NCBI GenBank assembly: GCA_038253325.1 | Contig: JBBSHE010000052.1 | Location: forward strand, 1 to 18,397 | DNA from: JBBSHE01 sp038253325 | Lineage (GTDB): Bacteria; Actinomycetota; Actinomycetes; Propionibacteriales; Nocardioidaceae | DNA: 18,397 nucleotides | Direction of reading: 5' to 3' | Shown: one piece after another, positions 14,072 to 18,397 of the stretch | Layout of the letters: each line of letters begins with the position of its first letter | Position numbering within the stretch: the stretch's first letter is position 1 | Position numbers and translations under genes: made by a program | The notes under the pieces: model-generated | Told to the model about the DNA's origin: nothing | Seen by the model: the letters and a program-made list of their open reading frames with translations, nothing else | Database searches by the model: none

Positions 14072-15331
14072 CTACCCGTCGGTCCTGGTGGACGGCAGGG
14101 CGTGCGGTGAGTTGGCGCTCAGTCGGACCCGGCCGAACGCCTCCTCGACCGCAAGCACCACGAACGCGGTGGTCTGGGCCACGACGAACGTCCAGCAGGT
14201 CCGGTCCAGGGGGCTGACGGCGACGAGGCTGAAACACCCAGCGGCGACGGCGAACGCCGCGAGCCAGGCTCGGGCGACACCGCTCGGGCGATGGAGCGCG
14301 AGGACGAGGACGGTGAGGACGAGGTTCCCCAGCGCCAAGCTGCTCCCCGCGGCAAGCAGTCCGGTCTCCAGGCGGCCGAGGTGCACCGCCGGCCCGAAGA
14401 CGAGCTGGACCGACGCGGATCCGACGGTGCCGCCGAAGGCCGACGCAAGGATCGTGGTGGCGACCGTCAGCCCGATGATCAGGCGTCGCGCGGCGTCCAG
14501 CGTCGACCTGCGGTTCTGAACCACGAACGTGGTGAACAGCCCGGTCAGCTGGGACACCAGCCCGAGAGCAAGCACGTAGGGCGCGCGGAACAGCGCGAGC
14601 CCGGCGAACAGCGCGGTCACCTCGACCGGCGTACCACCGCCGAGAGCAAGCAGCACGGGACCGCCGGTGAGCACGACCTGAGCGAGAAGCTGTCCCGACG
14701 ACGCGCCCCTGAGGAACCGCAGCGGCGCACGACTGCTCACCCTTGCCGCCGATTGGAGGCGCAAGGCCGCCGGCCACCCGATGACGACGGCGTACCCGAT
14801 GAGGAGTGCCGCGCCGTATGCGACCGGCTGGCGGACACCGGCGACCGCCAACCCTGCGGCACCGAGACATCGGACGGCGTTCTCGGCAACGAAGATGACG
14901 GCCAGGTTCGCAAAGCGCCGGCGTGCCGTGAGGGTGCCTCGAGCCATCCCGGTCACCGCCGACCCCAGCGTGACGCCGGCCACCAGGGCCGGGAAAGCCA
15001 AGCCGTCGCGGTGGAACAGACCGTTGCGCGCCAGCCACGACAAGACACCGAGGGCAAGAGCGGTTGCGGCAACGATCCCGAACACCCGTGGCAATGCCGA
15101 CCTGACCTCGGCCTCGTTACGATGCGCAGTGACCGTGCGAGCGATCCAGTGCTGGATCGGAAACGTGATGGCGGCGGCCGAGAAGCTCCAGTACGTCCAG
15201 AGCACGGAAACCGGTGACGCGTCCGCCGGATCCAGCACCCGCGTCGTCGTCGCGAAGAAGACGTACGCGAGCAGCCCGCTGACGACCGACCCAACCGCCA
15301 GAGCCGACGTGTCGCGCAGCCGCAGCCTCAT
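14072..15331 (-). CDS. Flippase-like polytopic membrane protein (MOP/Wzx type)
   Basis: The 419-residue protein has about twelve hydrophobic segments spread along its length with few long loops, the outline of MOP-superfamily lipid-linked oligosaccharide flippases. Features seen include an early hydrophobic SALAVGSVVSGLLAYVFFAT, a central GGPVLLALGGGTPVEVTALF and RAPYVLALGLVSQLTGLFTTF, which resemble actinobacterial polysaccharide transporters. If so, it would move the undecaprenyl-linked repeat unit across the membrane. Its ATG overlaps the NuoD2-like stop (ATGA), so it is translationally coupled to that gene and no Shine-Dalgarno is needed. The family call is by topology and context; an O-antigen ligase or polymerase is less likely, since the long periplasmic loop of those proteins is missing. 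Confidence 0.65.
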   Translation of the reverse strand: MRLRLRDTSALAVGSVVSGLLAYVFFATTTRVLDPADASPVSVLWTYWSFSAAAITFPIQHWIARTVTAHRNEAEVRSALPRVFGIVAATALALGVLSWLARNGLFHRDGLAFPALVAGVTLGSAVTGMARGTLTARRRFANLAVIFVAENAVRCLGAAGLAVAGVRQPVAYGAALLIGYAVVIGWPAALRLQSAARVSSRAPLRFLRGASSGQLLAQVVLTGGPVLLALGGGTPVEVTALFAGLALFRAPYVLALGLVSQLTGLFTTFVVQNRRSTLDAARRLIIGLTVATTILASAFGGTVGSASVQLVFGPAVHLGRLETGLLAAGSSLALGNLVLTVLVLALHRPSGVARAWLAAFAVAAGCFSLVAVSPLDRTCWTFVVAQTTAFVVLAVEEAFGRVRLSANSPHALPSTRTDG

Positions 15332-16533
15332 TTGTCGACGTCGCCGGCGACGAAGAACATCGACCCCAAGACGGTGACCAGGTCGGAGACCACCGTTCCC
15401 GTCAGTACGTACGGCAGCACGGCGACGTTGTTGAACGACGCCGTCCGGAGCTTGAGCCTCCAGGGTGTCTTCTCGCCGCGTGAGACCAGGAAGTACCCGT
15501 TGATCCCCAACGGGTTCTCCGTCCAGGCATAGGTGTCACCCTCCGGTGCCTTCACGATCTTGGGCAGCCGGACGTTGACCGGTCCAGGCGGGAGCTCGGC
15601 GAGCCGGGCGATGCACGCGTCGGCGAGGTCGAGCGACACCGACACCTGGCCGAGCAGCACGTTGAAGCGGGCGAAGCAGTCACCCTCCTCGCGGACGACG
15701 ACCCGTAGCACGCCGGCGGTGGTGAGCTCGTCGTAGGCGAGGTATGGGTCGTCGCGCCGAAGGTCGAAGTCGACGCCCGATCCGCGCGCGATGGGGCCCG
15801 ATACGCCGAACTGACCGACGAGCCGTGGGTCGAGCACACCGACACCAACGGTCCGGCTTCGGAAGTCCTCGTCGCCGAAGACCAGGTCCTCGATCTGGCC
15901 GAGGCGCGACCGGACCTCGCCGACCGCCCGCGACACCCGGTCGGGCCAACCCAGCGGGATGTCCTCCTTGAGGCCACCGACCCGGTTGAACATGTAGTGC
16001 ATCCGACCTCCGGACGCCTCTTCCATGACTGCCTGGACCGTCTCCCGTCCGGCGAACGCGTGAGCGCCCAAGTCGATCGCCCCGACGTCGACGGGGTACG
16101 ACCCGAGGAACATCAGGTGGTTCAGCACCCGGTTCAGCTCCGCCAGCAACATCCGGATCCAGGTCGCGCGCACCGGGACCTCCATGCCGAGCATCCGCTC
16201 GACCGCGAGCACCACCCCGAGCTCCGACGAGAATGCCGACAGCCAGTCGTGGCGGTTCGCGAGGACGACGATCTGTCGGTAGTCGCGTACCTCGAAGAGC
16301 TTCTCGACGCCCCGGTGCAGATAGCCGACGATCGGCTCGCATGTCACGATCCGCTCGCCGTCCAACGTGACTCGCAGCCGCAGGGCGCCGTGCGTCGCCG
16401 GGTGCTGGGGCCCGACGTTGAGAACGATGTCCTCGGTGATCGCACCGCCGGCACCGGGTGCGTCCGGTCGGGGTCCGAGGCCAGCGGCGCCGGCGCCGAC
16501 TCCGACGATCCGCGGCCCGCTCACGTGGGCCAT
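15328..16533 (-). CDS. nuoD2: NuoD2-like NADH-quinone oxidoreductase subunit D (49-kDa subunit), orphan
   Basis: NuoD is the subunit of complex I that forms the quinone pocket. The 401-residue product keeps the family frame: VGPQHPATHGALRLRVTLDG (about 40-59), GYLHRGVEKLFE, GGLKEDIPLGW and SGVDFDLRRDDPYLAYD. However, the quinone-binding tyrosine of canonical NuoD (Tyr87 in Thermus Nqo4) is Trp97 here (NRHDWLSAF), and the C-terminus reads GSMFFVAGDVDK and not DPVMGEVDR. I recall these variants from Streptomyces NuoD2 paralogues, so the symbol is given on that basis. No nuoB, C, H or I is in the window; it is a lone subunit, coupled by ATGA to the flippase-like gene. ATG 16533 was chosen; the frame extends to 16728 without conserved sequence and would overlap the divergent sulfotransferase. 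Confidence 0.82.
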   Translation of the reverse strand: MAHVSGPRIVGVGAGAAGLGPRPDAPGAGGAITEDIVLNVGPQHPATHGALRLRVTLDGERIVTCEPIVGYLHRGVEKLFEVRDYRQIVVLANRHDWLSAFSSELGVVLAVERMLGMEVPVRATWIRMLLAELNRVLNHLMFLGSYPVDVGAIDLGAHAFAGRETVQAVMEEASGGRMHYMFNRVGGLKEDIPLGWPDRVSRAVGEVRSRLGQIEDLVFGDEDFRSRTVGVGVLDPRLVGQFGVSGPIARGSGVDFDLRRDDPYLAYDELTTAGVLRVVVREEGDCFARFNVLLGQVSVSLDLADACIARLAELPPGPVNVRLPKIVKAPEGDTYAWTENPLGINGYFLVSRGEKTPWRLKLRTASFNNVAVLPYVLTGTVVSDLVTVLGSMFFVAGDVDK

Positions 16534-16557
16534 CGTGCCACGGGTACCTGTATGACA

Positions 16558-16581
16558 GAGTTCTCGCATGAGTTCTCGCAC
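16558..16581 (+). repeat. Tandem 12-base duplication across a start codon
   Basis: GAGTTCTCGCAT (16558-16569) is followed directly by GAGTTCTCGCAC (16570-16581), differing at the last base. The first copy contains the A and T of the ATG at 16568, so the second copy codes for the first residues of the sulfotransferase. It looks like a small slippage duplication. Confidence 0.7.
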
Positions 16582-17647
16582 GAGCGAGTCCCCGTCGCCA
16601 GATGGCGGGCGGCGTTCGCTGCTCCTGGTCGCCGGGTCCGGGCGAAGCGGAACCAGCCTGTTCACCGGCCTGACCAGCCGCCTCGGCTTCCACATCCCGC
16701 AACCCGAGATCAAGGCGAACGAGGCCAACCCGCACGGTCACGGTGAGCCGAAGTGGGCGCTCGGCTTCCACAAGCAGCTGATGCGGTCGCTGGCGATCTC
16801 GCATGACGACGCTCGTCCCGGTGCATGGGAGCTGGCGGATCGGGTAGCGGATCGCGCCGATGCCCGTCGGCGCCTCGCGGAGTGGCTGACCGAGCAGTTC
16901 GGAGAGTCCAGCCGCGTGGTCATCAAGGACCCTCGGCTCTCCTGGTTCGTGGAGCTGTATCGCACCGTCGCCTCGGAGCTGTCCGCCGACGTCGCGGTCG
17001 TGACGATGCTGCGTCATCCCGCCGAGACGGTGCGAAGCAAGCAGATGGCGTACGGCAGCGGGCTCGACGTCAGGACCCGGATGGCGAGCTGGCTCAACCT
17101 GATGCTGTTCGTCGAGTACCGGACCCGCCGGCTCCCGCGCGCGATCATCGGGTACGACGACGTCCTCATGCGCTGGCAGGAGGCGCTTGCGGCAGCCGAG
17201 CGGTCGCTCCCTTTCTCCTTGGTGGGAAGCGCACATCAGGAGCAGCTGGACAACGCCGACGACCTCGTCGACGCCTCGCTTCGACGCTCGCACCCGGCCT
17301 GGGACGACCTCGCGCTGCCTCCGACCTTGCAGGAGCTCGCGATGACGACGTACGACGCACTGTCGGCACAGGCGATCCGTGTCGATCCCACCGGTTCGGA
17401 TGATGTACTCGGCTTCACCGAGCTCGACGAGGCCAGGCGGGCGTACACCCAGTACTACGCTGACGCGGAGGCGGTCGTGCGGTCGAGCATCACAGCTGCG
17501 CGCACCAAGGAACGCCGTCGAGTCGGCCGAGAGCTCCCCTCCAGCGACGAGGACGGGGACGGCCACGGCCGCCGAGGGTCAGACCACCGGCTTACGGCGG
17601 CCGTTCGCGCACGGGCCGCGGGCGTGCTGAGGAGAGCGCGGTCGTGA
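16568..17647 (+). CDS. PAPS-dependent sulfotransferase (second of two)
   Basis: The 359-residue protein carries the PAPS 5'-phosphosulfate loop AGSGRSGTSLF (22-32) and the 3'-phosphate motif RHPAETVRS (149-157), with VIKDPRLSWFVELY (118-131) between. It is longer than the first sulfotransferase and the two have no extended identity beyond motifs, so they are probably not recent duplicates and may act on different acceptors. The C-terminal 60 residues are charged and low in complexity (RELPSSDEDGDGHGRRG). No signal peptide or membrane segment is seen. The ATG at 16568 lacks a clear Shine-Dalgarno and sits 34 bases from the divergent NuoD2-like gene. Its TGA overlaps the start of the cytidylyltransferase (GTGA), which ties it to synthesis of the same polymer. 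Confidence 0.82.
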   Translation: MSSRTSESPSPDGGRRSLLLVAGSGRSGTSLFTGLTSRLGFHIPQPEIKANEANPHGHGEPKWALGFHKQLMRSLAISHDDARPGAWELADRVADRADARRRLAEWLTEQFGESSRVVIKDPRLSWFVELYRTVASELSADVAVVTMLRHPAETVRSKQMAYGSGLDVRTRMASWLNLMLFVEYRTRRLPRAIIGYDDVLMRWQEALAAAERSLPFSLVGSAHQEQLDNADDLVDASLRRSHPAWDDLALPPTLQELAMTTYDALSAQAIRVDPTGSDDVLGFTELDEARRAYTQYYADAEAVVRSSITAARTKERRRVGRELPSSDEDGDGHGRRGSDHRLTAAVRARAAGVLRRARS

Positions 17648-18397
17648 ACGGCGAGAACGTGGTCGTCATCCTCGCGGGGGGGACCGGCGTTCGGCTTGGG
17701 CTCGACATTCCCAAGCAGCTCGTCAAGATCGCCGGTCGTCCGATCATCGAGCACGCCCTCGCGACCTGCGAGGGACACCGCGACGTGGACGAGATCATCG
17801 TCGCGATGACACCCGGCTATCTCGACGAGATCCGGGCCATCGTCCGTGGCGCCGGGTTCACGAAGGTGACGCAGATCATCGAGGGTGCCGACACCCGTAA
17901 CGGGACCACGCTGCGTGGACTGGAGGCGCTCGGGGACCGGGACTGCAAGGTGCTCTTGCACGATGCGGTCCGTCCTCTGCTCAGCGAGCGGATCGTCTCG
18001 GACTGCTTTGCTGCGCTCGACTCCTACGACGCGGTCGACGTCGCCATCCCTTCGGCGGACACGATCATCGAGGTCAACTCAGACAACACGGTTCGCGACA
18101 TCCCGCCGCGAGCGACCCTCCGCCGAGGTCAGACGCCCCAGGGTTTCCGTGCCTCGGTGATCCGGAAGGCATACGACCTGGCGGCGCGGGATCCCGGCTT
18201 CGAGGCGACGGACGACTGCACCGTCGTCCTGCGGTACCTGCCCGACGTACCGATCTGGATCGTGCCCGGACACGAACGGAACATGAAGGTCACGGACCCG
18301 ATCGACGTGTTCCTTGCCGACAAGCTGTTCCAGCTGACGAGCCAGGAAGCCCCGATGGATCGCGCCGACTCTGACTACCGCAACGCGCTGGCCGGCA
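17644..18397 (+). CDS. Cytidylyltransferase of the IspD/TarI family, 5' part; probable CDP-alditol synthase (Bcs1-like)
   Basis: The frame runs from GTG 17644 to the window edge, 251 residues without a stop. The nucleotide loop LAGGTGVRLGLDIPKQ (10-25), HDAVRPLL (106-113), RGQTPQGF (161-168) and ERNMKVTDPID (211-221) identify the IspD/TarI fold that uses CTP. IspD makes CDP-methylerythritol; TarI/Bcs1 make CDP-ribitol for teichoic acid or capsule. The RGQTPQGF form, the glycan context and the coupling to a sulfotransferase favour the second. A plain IspD would end near residue 235, yet here the chain continues through ADKLFQLTSQEAP and DYRNALAG. This is where Bcs1-type proteins pass into a short-chain dehydrogenase domain, so a fusion is likely but lies outside the window. 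Start overlaps the previous stop by four bases. Confidence 0.82.
   Translation, partial: MNGENVVVILAGGTGVRLGLDIPKQLVKIAGRPIIEHALATCEGHRDVDEIIVAMTPGYLDEIRAIVRGAGFTKVTQIIEGADTRNGTTLRGLEALGDRDCKVLLHDAVRPLLSERIVSDCFAALDSYDAVDVAIPSADTIIEVNSDNTVRDIPPRATLRRGQTPQGFRASVIRKAYDLAARDPGFEATDDCTVVLRYLPDVPIWIVPGHERNMKVTDPIDVFLADKLFQLTSQEAPMDRADSDYRNALAG

Noticed and set aside
16534..16728. Upstream extension of the NuoD2-like frame to an ATG at 16728
   Set aside because: The extra 65 residues carry no NuoD sequence and lie antisense to the start of the second sulfotransferase.
15680..17566. 628-residue open frame on the minus strand
   Set aside because: It covers parts of two real genes (NuoD2-like in another frame and the second sulfotransferase antisense), so it is a shadow of both.
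1..18397. tRNA, rRNA, CRISPR arrays, transposases, integrases, attachment sites
   Set aside because: Looked for on both strands by eye; no cloverleaf-like sequence, spaced direct repeats or recombinase motifs were found.

Overview
The window is a stretch of high-GC chromosome with the gene density, GTG starts and short overlaps of an actinobacterium. The order folP-folB-folK-DUF3180, a NuoD2-type subunit and TANNNT-N6/7-ATG/GTG promoters fit the Nocardioidaceae/Propionibacteriales best, but this placement is inference from memory of gene order and not a search. No tRNA, rRNA, CRISPR array, insertion sequence or prophage was seen, and no gene-free gap exceeds about 150 bases.

Region 1 (1-2632, plus strand) is the end of a folate operon: the 3' part of folP, then folB and folK, then a DUF3180 membrane protein and an unrecognised membrane/coiled-coil protein that appears to have its own leaderless promoter. 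A strong hairpin at 2673-2712 closes this unit against the convergent gene that follows.

Region 2 (2780-6540) is a complete osmoprotectant (glycine betaine/choline/carnitine type) ABC importer. The CBS-domain ATPase is on the minus strand. It diverges from an operon of two permeases and a lipoprotein binding protein. Both divergent genes have a TANNNT -10 element 6-7 bases before the start codon, so both transcripts are probably leaderless. A hairpin lies between the second permease and the binding protein.

Region 3 (6638-18397) is a cell-surface glycopolymer locus that runs off the right edge. It contains a GT-C type membrane glycosyltransferase (minus) and a plus-strand run of a polyprenyl-phosphate type GT2 glycosyltransferase, a PAPS sulfotransferase, a WecE-like sugar aminotransferase, a SAM methyltransferase and rmlB. 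A minus-strand run holds a NuoD2-like complex I subunit, a flippase-like membrane protein and rmlA. A second plus-strand run holds another sulfotransferase and a cytidylyltransferase of the IspD/TarI family. RmlA and RmlB make dTDP-4-keto-6-deoxyglucose, and the WecE homologue would aminate it to dTDP-Fuc4N. The cytidylyltransferase suggests a CDP-alditol (teichoic-acid-like) precursor, and the two sulfotransferases suggest a sulfated product. The inference is a sulfated, amino-sugar-containing wall or capsular polymer. The most unusual element is the orphan NuoD2-like gene translationally coupled to the flippase-like gene.
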